Source: Mytilus trossulus
Lineage: Eukaryota > Mollusca > Bivalvia > Mytilida > Mytilidae
NCBI RefSeq assembly: GCF_036588685.1
Contig: NC_086384.1
Location: 51,229,973-51,293,972 of the forward strand
Reading direction: 5' to 3'
DNA: 64,000 nt
Shown: piece by piece, positions 43,801 to 55,800 of the stretch
Layout of the letters: every line of letters starts with the position of its first letter
How positions within the stretch are numbered: position 1 is the first letter of the stretch
Made by a program: the position numbers and the translations under genes
Notes under the pieces: generated by a model
What the model was told of the DNA's origin: nothing
Databases searched by the model: none
What the model saw: the letters and a program-made list of their open reading frames with translations, nothing else

Positions 43801-46800
43801 TCATGGTTCAGTGGTCAAAGTTAAGTTTTTGAGTTTTGGCCTTTTTTTCTAATACTATATGCAATAGGTCAACTATATTTGGTGTATGGAAATATTTCAT
43901 GATCTACATGTCAGTCGCGCAGGTTTTATTTGACCTTGATCTCATTTTTTACAATTCATTGCTCAGTGTTAAGCTTTTGTGTTTTGGTCTGTTTTTCTTA
44001 AACTATAAGCAATAAGTCAATTTTATTTGTTGTATGGAAGAATTGTTAGCTGTACTTGCCTACCTGGCATGGTTTATCTAACCTTGACCTCATTTTCATG
44101 GTTCAATTGTCAATGTTTAGTTTTCTTGGTTTATGTTAAGATTATGTGACAGTTGTAATAAAGCTTTATTATTAGGATTATCAACATAATATCAATGATT
44201 AGTAAAGAAGGCGAGACATTTCAGTGTGTGCACTCTTGTTTTTAAAGTGGGACGATTTGTCATGGATTCCCTTCAAATATATTCTAATGTGGTTTTTGGC
44301 TTCTTCGTGCATTAACAAGCTCATAGCCATTGTTGAATTAATTGTTTTCTTTAAAATAGTCGACAAAATTGCTCTTACAAAATTTCCATTTGGGAGCCTT
44401 GAGCTCGATGGGGGAAATACTATGTACATTTACCATTATGTTACTTGATGTTCTTGCTATAAACACAGTACAGAGACTAGTCAATCTTTGTGAACTATTT
44501 TTTATGAGAGTCATAGAATATGTGTATACAATCAATAATTAAGAATAGTCTATTTATATTGAAAAGGAAAAGTTCTTATATGTCTAAAGAAGAGGGACGA
44601 AAGACACCAAAGGGACAGTCAAACTCATAAATTTAAAGCAAACTGACAAGGCCATGGCTAAAAATGCATTTCATGGGAGGCACATAAAATATACTGTAAA
44701 CATAGACTATAGATATAGGTGAACTAGGTACAAAAGAACTCTGAATCTTAAATTCTACAAACCACCTCTGTTCTATGGAAGATAATGGTATAACTGGACT
44801 AGAAATACACACAACCTGTAATTAACTGCCTTTACAGCGCTTTCGCGCTTTGATTTATTATTTGTATTGCGTGATCACGCCAATATGCAGCTTATCTGGA
44901 GCTCTGCAAAGTTCATTGTCCCTTGACACCATTTGTGAGTATGGTGTTGAGAAACAATAGTCCGTTGAAAGGAGACAATAAATGGCTGACCCATGTTGAG
45001 AGCCATATCTTTGCGCGTAAAAGACACCCTTGTAGATTTTAAAAAAACAGCAGGCTAATGCCCCTACAAGGCAGCACTCGCAAAATGGAAAGTGATTAAT
45101 ATAAGTTTAAATAACTTGTTTTCCAATCCATAATAACTATATATATTCAGATTGAGATCAGTGTTATTTAATTGTTATTAAAATTAGATGCTGCTTGAAT
45201 GAAAATATTATTTGTATACCAAATCAATGGATACAATTATATTACTATGCTCTCCTTATTATTGTCCTTTTAGTAGGTATAGGAAAACCTGGATTTTAAA
45301 CCTAAGAATAAGTACACTAAATGTAAATGTTCGAAGATAGATAAAAGAAGATGAGGTATAGGTGCCGATGAGACAACTCTCCATCCAAGTAACAATTTAT
45401 AAAAGTAAACCATTATACTGATTATAGGTCAAAGTATGGCCTTCAACACAGAGCCTTTGCTCACACCAAACAGCAAGATTTAAAGGGCCCCCCAAAAAAT
45501 AACTAGTGTAAAACCATTCAAACGAAAAAATCACTGGTCTAATTAATATAAAAAACTTAGAAACTAGAACCACTTATGAACCACATCAACAAACGACAAC
45601 TGCTGAACATCAGATTCCTTACTTAAGACAATTTACACATTGTTTAAAGGGAAAACCATAAACTCAAAATATGTGAAAATACAAGTTTTTCTCAATTCAT
45701 GAAAATTGTAAGATTAAAAAATAAATGAGTCCACAATATATAATGCAACATAAATGTTTAGACTTGCAACATTTAATTTCACTTATTATTGGGGTTTAAT
45801 TTGAAACCATCACATTTTAGATCACATTGACCTACATTTCTAGAACCCCCAAATTTTAGATCACATTGACCTACATTTCTAGAACCCCAAATTTTAGATC
45901 ACATTGACCTACATTTCTAGAACCCCACATTTTAGATCACATTGACCTACGTTTATAGAACATCACATTTTAGATCACATTGACTTACATTTCTAAAACA
46001 TCACATTTTAGATCACATTGACCTACAGTTTTGTTCTTTTTTGTAGACTGTCCACTGTATGTGCTAGGTGACCTAGTTTTTTTGCTTGATGAATCTATCA
46101 GTGTTGGTGCATCACATTTTAACAAGTCTCTAGAGGCCATAGCTTCAGCTGTCAACAACCTGGCCATTGGGGCTAATTTGACAAGAGTTGGATTTGTGGT
46201 GTTTGGTGGTAACCAAACAACCAATAGAACTATTTTTGACATGAATTATGACAAGGCAGCCATCTTGAATGGCATCTTGAACACAAAACATGACCCAGGA
46301 ATTGCCAACACAGTTAGTGTACTAAAATATATTTGTGAAAATAAATTCACAGAAAGTGCTGGTGGACGAACTGATATTCAAAATTACCTTGTTGTGCTTT
46401 CTGATGGACGATCAGCTAATCATGAGGATATAAAGATTCAGGCTGACCTCTGTAGTACAGCAGGAATAAGAATAATTGGGGTACCAATAGGGGATGCTGC
46501 AAACGATGCTTTATTAAAAGCCATTTCATATTTTGATCCAAGTTACTATGTGAAGACAGTATACAATGATCTAGGACCTACTATAGCAGCACTGGTTAAT
46601 TCTTCTGTAGACTGCAGCTCAGGTAAGGTTAAAGGTTATTTTGTATAACAAATTTGCATGTGCAAGATGAAATTAGTGTAGTAAATTACTGAGAACCTAT
46701 TTTTTTTCTCCGTTTTATAGCTACTATTTAGGTTCTGTTTCTGGCGAAAATAACCTCCCAATCCTTAAAGTTGATGCTTTTTATAGGACCTATGCTTTCT

Positions 46801-49800
46801 TGAGGAGGGATTTCCCTTGTAAAGTCAGATGCTCCTTTTGGGTCATTCATTCATTAAAGCACGTTTGAACTGCTAATGAAATCAACAATGAGTCCAATAT
46901 TTATACTATGTGTAGGAATTTTCCTAAAGTGATGGAAAACAATATCTGTGTGGTCAACTATTAATACAATGCCTAGTTTTTATGTTTTAGGATTTTTCCT
47001 GAAGTCCTGGAAAACCGGTCATGGTCTGGCAGACAATGCTGTTCTCAATCAATGGCAGATCTCTAGTCTGATGCAGGAAAACAGGATAACAGAGTATGTT
47101 GTCTCAGACCAGTGTAGTCTGACGGGAGGGATGTTTAGTGGAGCAACAGATGGCTGGGTTAATGGTAAGTATTTATACTGCAGGATAATACATTTTATGT
47201 CTTGCATGGTGTAAGAGTAGTTGAGAAACATAATTTTGACTTCGGCCAAATTAAATTTAAATTGTTTGATGTTGCCTTTCTTCACACCAAGTTTTGTTTG
47301 TGCTGTAATTTTATTTTATTGTCTCAATCATATGCAAGTTACTCATGTTGTTGACCCTCCCTCCAAAAAAAAAAATAGAATTGAAATTCCTACCTACCTA
47401 ACCAACCCTACAAGGCAACCTGAAAACTTTGTTTACAATTAAAAAAAATCTGTATATCTTATTTGCCCTGATAGTTTGTTTACAAAGCGAAAGCGGCATA
47501 TAGTATATAGAAATAAGAAGATGTGGTTTGAGGGATGAGACAACTCACAATTAAAGTCACAATGTGTAAAAATAATAAAAGGTCAAAGTACGCCCTTCAA
47601 CATAAAGCCTTGGCTTGCACCAAATAGTAAGTTATAAAGGGTCCTAAAACAACTAGCCAAGTGTAAAACCATTCAAACAGGAAAACCAACAGACTAAGCT
47701 ATATATAAAAAAACAAGAAACTAGAAACACTTATAAACCACATTAACAAACAAGAAACTCTAATAAACCACATCAAAAAAGGATAACCATAGAACAATAT
47801 ATTAACACAGAATATGTTTTTTGCATTACAGAATGTAGCCTTGGTGTTAAGACATTACCAATACAGAGCCCACAGCTGAATTGTCATGTGAGTGACAGAT
47901 GTACAGACATAGACTGCTGTTTGTATGATACAGAAACATTCAGACATTATAATTTGTTCCTACATCTTGACCCCTGTAACAACAGACTACAGATTGGGAT
48001 AGAACTCTACAGCTTTGATGTGTCTCTGCTGGACTTTGATTTTGGTAAGATAAGTGAATATATTTAAAAAAAAACAACCAAATAAACTATTAGATTATCA
48101 TTTTAGTATTCATACATAAAAGGAATAAAAATTGAAAATGGAAATTGGGAATATGTCAAAGAGCAAATAATCCAACCAAAGGGCAGATAGTAGCTGAAGT
48201 CCATAAATAAATCTTCCACGCAGGGGGGGGGGGGGGGGTCGGGGGAAACGCATCAGGAGTTGCTCACACTTTTACAATATGAACGAAGAGGAATTGTATC
48301 AAAATATTTTTTTTATACTTTAGAAAAACTGCTCAGTTTTGTTTTCTTGAATTCTTGAATTTTCAAAAGTTTTGACATATTGAATAAAACTTGATTTACA
48401 CATTTATTTTTCCATTTAATTTAAAAGCAAGATTATTCAATTGAACAAAATAAGTAAGTAATTGTATCAAAAAAATATTCTTTCAATTACAAAAGTTTTG
48501 ATATTTTGAAAAAGATGTTGTTTGACACATTCATCTTGTCATTATTATAAAAGCAGAAGTGATATTCCATCATATTCAGTTGAATATTATTTTGTTTCAG
48601 AGAAGAGTTATGAAGTTGACCTCTCTGGTATATTCAGAATTCTGTAAGTATATAATAGTGATAAGTGTAAATCTGATTTGTAAAATATCTACAGTGAAAA
48701 AAGTAATATTACAATTTTCCAATCTATAGGTTGGTCTTTTGTGTACCTAAGGCAGGTGAATGCATGCAGTTAACTTAAGAGTGGTGTGATTGGATGTAAG
48801 GGTAGAGTTTAAAAAAATTCCTAAATTTAATGTATATTGATTAATGATCGGCTATCGTCCAATGTAAAAATCTAGAAGTTGATCCGTACTTTTATCATGT
48901 TAATAAATCTGATCACAATTTTATATATATATTTAATACATTATTGGAAATTAAATCTGAAAATAGTTGATTTTAGCTGACAAAGCAAAATATTGTAATT
49001 TTGTCATGTCAAATATAGTATTTCTGACAGTTTTATTTAAGATGCCAGTGTTATTATAGTCTAGGTTAATACAATGAGCACCTGTTAAGCTGACCAATGA
49101 AATAAGACTTTTTTTTTAACATACACCATTGAAACTAAATTACACAAAATTGAAATTAAAAATTTCCTCCTAGTTCAGTATTATTGTGGCTTTAATTTGT
49201 ACACAAAAATGAAAACCAAAATTTTGGTAATACTAATTTCCATATAAACTTAAATTGATTTAACTTGAACAGAAAGATGTATTTTGTTACAGGTTTAATG
49301 TAGAAGATTTAGTGTATGAAGAAAGTTATATTGTGAACATGGAAGTACATATCTGTTGGGACATTACTAACCCTTGTAACCTAGAAGTCACAGTGTTAAA
49401 GAACGTCATCCTGTACAAACAGCCGTGTAATCTCACCACATATTTTGCTGAAGATGGTATGTTTTTACTGTACACATGATTCATACCACTAATTGTCATC
49501 TTGTATAAACAGCCGTGTAATCTCACCACATATTTTGCCGTAGATGGTATGTTTTTACTGTACACATGATTCATACCACTAATTGTCATCTTGTATAAAC
49601 AGCCGTGTAATCTCACCACATATTTTGCCGTAGATGGTATGTTTTTACTGTACACATGATTCATACCACTAATTGTCATCTTGTATAAACAGCCGTGTAA
49701 TCTCACCACATATTTTGCCGTAGATGGTATGTTTTTACTGTACATATAATTTATACCACTAATTGTCATCTTGTATAAACAGCCGTGTAATCTCACCACA

Positions 49801-52800
49801 TATTTTGCCGTAGATGGTATGTTTTTACTGTACATATAATTTATACCACTAATTGTCATCTTGTATAAACAGCCGTGTAATCTCACCACATATTTTGCCG
49901 TAGATGGTATGTTTTTACTGTACATATAATTTATACCACTAATTGTCATCTTGTATAAACAGCCGTGTAATCTCACCACATATTTTGCCGTAGATGGTAT
50001 GTTTTTACTGTACATATAATTTATACCACTAATTGTCATCTTGTATAAACAGCCGTGTAATCTCACCACATATTTTGCCGTAGATGGTATGTTTTTACTG
50101 TACACATGATTCATACCACTAATTGTCATCTTGTATAAACAGCCGTGTAATCTCACCACATATTTTGCCGTAGATGGTATGTTTTTACTGTACACATGAT
50201 TCATACCACTAATTGTCATCCTGTACAAACAGCCGTGTAATCTCACCATATATTTTGCTGAAGATGGTATGTTTATACTTAACACTATTTCTATACACCA
50301 TTACTTTGCACCAGTCTTCACAATAAACTTTTGAATCAACATACAGAATGTATTTCTATGAAAATTTTAGTTGGATCCTGTTGGCTTGTAGAGAAGAATT
50401 TTACAAGTATGATAATGATGGTACAAGCCTTAGCTAGTAACAAGTCTTGTGGTCAAGGGTGACAACTCGAAGATCATTGAATTTCCAATTTTAGAATTCT
50501 GTGTATTCTGTGTATTATTTGAAAGGAAATTTGCTATATCTCATCAATCACTCAAAAATTATCTTTTCAAATTAAGGAATTTATAAAAGATTTTTTATGA
50601 AAAAAAGTATTCTATTTTCAAAAAATAAGATATTGATAACTGAAAAACCAACCACTCTATCTATGCATGCAATCAATCACTATAATACAATCAATTTGGG
50701 TTTTCAATCAATTAAATGAAATGAAATGTTTATATAATAAAACTTTTTGTTTACAGACTTTTCCCTGACCAACTGGTTTACAGACACTGGTTACCCGGCA
50801 TCTGTAACCCTGTCTGGAGATGCTCAACAAGACTTAATGGAGACATTATACATCTTTAATTTCCTGAACTCTCCCTTCCAATGTCAGATGTCTGGTGGAT
50901 GGAATGATAGTAAGTAGGCTGGTTACCTTAGATCTGTATCCCTGCCTAGAAATATCCTAAATGACAGGGTTGAGACATGCAAAAATCTCCATATGGTTGT
51001 CGTGTTCCCTGTTTATACTATGGATTATAAAAATCAAACAGTTTTTTGTCAGACTTAAATAAATCATTTGAAAAGCCTTATTAATCTAAAATTCTTCCAA
51101 CATTGGTCTTTGATGGTTGTATTTAATTTATAACATGAACATTTTTAAAGCATGTTTTGAATAAGCAGACAAAAGTTTATGATATTTCTTTTTGTTTCAT
51201 TATCATGTTGTATGAAAATTTCTAGAAGCATGTAAATGTCGTTAGTATCCACTGCATGTCTGTATGTCTGTGTGTCCTTTATCTCACATACTGTGAGTGC
51301 TATGATAATTGAATACACAGACTGATTTTCTTAATTAATGTCTCTTGTCTTATCTTTTTATACATGGTTTGTCTAAATTTGATGCCCTTTATCTTTCTTT
51401 TATTTCAGCCTGTCCAGAATCAGCAGAAAATTTACCTGTACTTCCAAATTCAATTAACTGCACAATAACAGAAGGGTGCACTGCTGTGGAGTGCTGTGTG
51501 GAATCTGCCCGTCTGCAGAGATATTTCCACACTGTATTGACCATAGACCCCTGCCACTATAACATGACTGTTGGAATAGACAGATACACGTTCAATGTCA
51601 ATATTCAGGACAAACCTTGGGGTAAACATAACTTCTTTATTATGGTATTTGTTACATGTGTTGCCTTACCTCATCAGCTTAATAATTTTGGCTGTGCCAG
51701 ATAGGAATCAACCCTATGCAAATACTTACCCTTCCCTACCCCTATATCACCCTGCTCTGTCGCTCAGTAATTCTCGTATCAAGACTTGAAAACGAGACCA
51801 GGCATTATCAGCAACGTCACAATGTGAGAGGAGAAGTTATCAGTGACATCACAATGCGAGAGGAGACGTTATCAAGATTGCTTTCGTCAAGCGTAAAACT
51901 GTCTTAGGGAGAGGAAAAAAAACATAAAAAGAACGATAAACAGATAATTGGGTTTTTTACGATATCAATGTGTAGAAAACCTGATAATCTATGCATATCA
52001 ATACATCTGTTAACCTATTTAGGGTTGAAAAATCTCTTTGCAAAGTGTATACTAGTAACTATGTAAATAGTGGTTTTAAGAACCCTACAAAAGGACCAAA
52101 ATTACAAGTCTTTAGTATTGAATTTGACTGTTTCAAAACCAATCAAAGTAATACACATGTATTTGAAATTATGTAAACCTTCACTAGCATAAGATGATTT
52201 CTATCTGATGCTGCTCTTTTCATACAAATGCCTCGTTCACGCGTATGTTTAAATCGAATGTGAATCGAATTTGCTAATCTTGTTCACACACTTTTCTTTT
52301 TAAATTCGAATTGATTTGAATTGGCTAATTCGAATTATCCAATTCGCATTGGAAATACGCTTTTGTTAATTTGAATTAAAAGTTACTTCCTTAGGACAGT
52401 AAAGCGAATTTGACGTGCATTGCAATTGGAATTAGAATTGCCGTTAGAACATAAAACGTTTTGAATGCGAATTAAACTAATTCGAATTAGTTAATGCGAA
52501 TCGAATTCGAATTACATGTGAACTCAGCATTACAGAAACAAAATGTTATGGCTTTTGAAAAAAAAATCATCTTATCTCTTATTTGGTAAGCAAATTTAAT
52601 GTGGGGAAAGCCATTTATTTTTTTAAGAATTTAAGAATATCAATTTATCTCTTCTTAAACAAGATTAAAGATTGCTTTGTTCAGAATCACAGTGAAGTGC
52701 CTTGATGAAGTCTCTTTACTACTTGAAGACTTAATTTTTTAGCAGATATGGGAAAAATCCAACTCTGCTTGTCGAACAAGAACTTATATTCTTTTTCTTA

Positions 52801-55800
52801 AACATATAATTGTTCTGAATGTTTGCCCCTAACATTAGGCAGCTACCAATCAGTATTCAAATTTAGGGAATTCTTGTTACTTATACAATCATACTGGATT
52901 AATGTTCATTGAGATATAAAATTAATTATTTGTATTTATTTTTCAGAAACTATCTGGAATGTATGGCTGAATGGAGTTGTAAGACTGGAGTAAGTGTACA
53001 CTAAAATGTTTCCTTAGGCCTAAAATAAAATACTGTTTGTTTCCCCAATCCCTACCTACCCTGCAAAAACAGTGCTGCACATAAAATTTTATTGTCAAAA
53101 CTAAGTCAAATATTATTTTATTCATTTCCAATTTCCTGGCTTGCCAGATTGTACGATATTGTTCAAGCTTTTTGGAAAATAGAATTATTTCACTACCTAC
53201 CTACCAACACCTGGCTTGGCAGGGTCGGGATTGGGGAAACAAACAATATATTAATTTAGGCCTTAGAAATGTTTGTTTCTGTATACAAGTTTGATAATCA
53301 TATATGGATATTTTTTTATTGGAAAGAAGCCATACAACTTACATCAATAATCAATTCCCAGCATACGGTCTTTAGTTATAACCTTTACTTCCTCAACCAA
53401 TAAAAACTGGCGGCCACGAAATTACCTAAATGCGGTGCTTGATATATAGTGGCGTTAAAACACCAAAATAAAAATAAAATAATTATCACCCTAATTTATC
53501 ATTAAATCAGTCATTTGAGGCATATGACAATTGTTGCAAAAAAACATTAAACTTCTTGACAGATTTACCAATTGAAAAGATCTAATTTAAAGAACCAATA
53601 GCATAAGTCCTACAAAAGCACTAATCTATTCTCAATAAAATAGCATAAGTCCTACAAAAGCACTAAACTATTCTCAATAAAATAATTTCCCATTTTCTTG
53701 TTTTATTTACAGTTTGAACATATATGATGTGTACAATGAGAGGCAGTTCCTAATCAACATGAATGTTAGTATTTGTTTTGAAGATGGAGGTCCTTGTGAC
53801 CTCGAAAACATTCCTGTCCTTGAAAACTCACTACTGAACAAAGGACATTGTGACTTCAACACTACGTTTCCTGTAAAAGGTAAATATTGATATTGGGAGT
53901 TGCTTGTTGTTTAATGTGCATATATAAAGATGGCAATGGCAATATACTTTTAAAAAATTAAAAAATTATCGTATAGATTAATTAAAAGTCACAGATAGAA
54001 TAAGTTACCTCATCATCAAGCCAATATGTAAGTCCAACTCCAACCCTCATGCAACATGCGAATTAATAAACTTAAAACTTCATTATGAATTGATAACTTG
54101 AAGAAAACTTTTTTTATTCAAAATTATTAACTACCCAAGTTTGAGAATAACAATGCTCGATATTGTTTCTCCATGATCTTAAAATTTATGTCTGTCTCTG
54201 ATTATTTCATATTAAAGTTCAGTTTCTTACCCTGTATTTCATGTACAAATTTATACCAATAACAACGTTTACCAAATACCAATGTATACTGACATATGTA
54301 TATGTTTTGTGTCTATTTCAGATTTCAGTATATCCATGTTTGCCGCTGATAAAGGATTAACCCATGTTTCACCATACCCTGATTATTTTGTGGCTCAAGT
54401 CCTCGACACTCTGATGGTTTCACCGTTTATGAGTGAGTCGTCATGTGACCGGGATGCCTCACCATGGACACCACCTGGACATGATGGTTGGAAGAGAGGT
54501 AGGATTCTTACTTTATAGAAGAACTTAAGAAAAGGTTTATTCAAATTTGAAGGAAGTTTTATAATAAACAATGATAATTATCTTTTTTAATTTCATTTAA
54601 AAATCAGTTGATGAGTTGGAATAACCAATAGTGCTGATGCATTAAACACAAAAAAATGAATGGATTTTTTTTGGATAAATTTTGAAATTCATGACTTTGT
54701 TATATGGTGAAAAAGTATTAACTTTAGAATATTATGTTTGTTATTTTAGAATGTGCTGCAGTAGAAAATTACTACAATCTTTATGATACTGGTTCCATTG
54801 ACCTACTTAGAGAAGGGAATTGTAACGGTACCATCTGTAACATCACGGAAACAGTCACCTCTTCCACAACAGAGACTAACTGTATTTCTACAAGTGACTG
54901 TACAGGTTTTAGATGTTGTGTTGAGGACACACGTCTGACAAAGTCTTTTGTCTTTGGTATATACATTGATGCCTGTAATTTCACCTTGACCTTGGTGATT
55001 GAAGAACTGGAGTATGTGATATATCTGGCAGACTTGAGTTTTGGTATGTGTTGATTTTTTGTGGAAATAGAATCAGATGTTTTATCCTTAATTTGTTTGA
55101 GAAATTTCAAACTATGTAATCACTTAATCACCAACACATTAAAGATAGAGAACTTTATTTGGTTAACTAGTTTCTGCATAAATGTCCAGTTAACAAAAAT
55201 TGTACATGAGCCTACATATTGTGAAAGGCATGGCAAATTCTCTTTGTTTTTTAAATATTGAATTATCGTTGGCACTTAATTCTTGCTATATGAAATTTTA
55301 GTCAATAATCTTTTTAAGAATGAATATGGAAACTAACAATCATTCACTGAATATGTTTTTTTATTCACAGGAACCCTGAACCAGTTTTATTTGAATGGAG
55401 CTTTTAGAATTGAGTAAGTATACAATATATATATCTTTTTTCTTTATTATGCCCCACCTACGATAGTAGAGGGGCATTATGTTTTCTGGTCTGTGCCTCT
55501 GTTCGTCCGTTCGCTTCAGGTTAAAGTTTTTGGTCAAGGTAGTTTTTGAAGAAGTTGAACTCCAATCAACTTGAAACTTATTACACATGTTCCCCATGAT
55601 ATGATCTTTCTAATTTTAATGCCAAATTATAGTTTTGACCCCAATTTCATGGTCCACCGAACATAGAAAATTATAGTGCGACGTTCAGGTTAAAGTTTTT
55701 GGTCAAGGTAGTTTTTGATGAAGTTAAAGTTACATCAACTTGAAACTTAGTACACATGTTCCCTAAGATATGATCTTTCTAATTTTAATGCCAAATTAAA

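Larger units (their letters stand above)
38811..46046 (+). other. 7.2-kb intron before the vWA exon
   Basis: It contains an R4 copy (38850-38965), a stretch with a weak coding look (39600-40525), a possible non-coding transcript (about 40850-42040), a nested pair of elements (42552-44278), an R7 fragment (44585-44665), the inverted repeat near 45 kb, another R4 copy (45355-45545) and a short tandem array (45808-46026). I found no module exon in it. A 101-codon open frame at 40220-40525 has no recognisable product. Confidence 0.65.

Noticed and set aside
46031-46046. Upstream ATG as the start of a short vWA protein
   Set aside because: The acceptor TTTTTTGTAG lies after this ATG, and the phase 1-1 exon fits between D13 and A14. 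The ATG is intronic.
38811-46046. A missing A or B exon between D13 and the vWA exon
   Set aside because: I looked for FSLxxW, CDR and GWN or SCTGVxCC patterns with matching splice sites and saw none. D13 joins the vWA exon in frame as it is.
49326-50285. 319-codon open frame on the minus strand with a repeating 30-residue unit
   Set aside because: It is the complement of the 90-bp array built from exon D14, and its period is exactly 30 codons. It has no independent gene signal.
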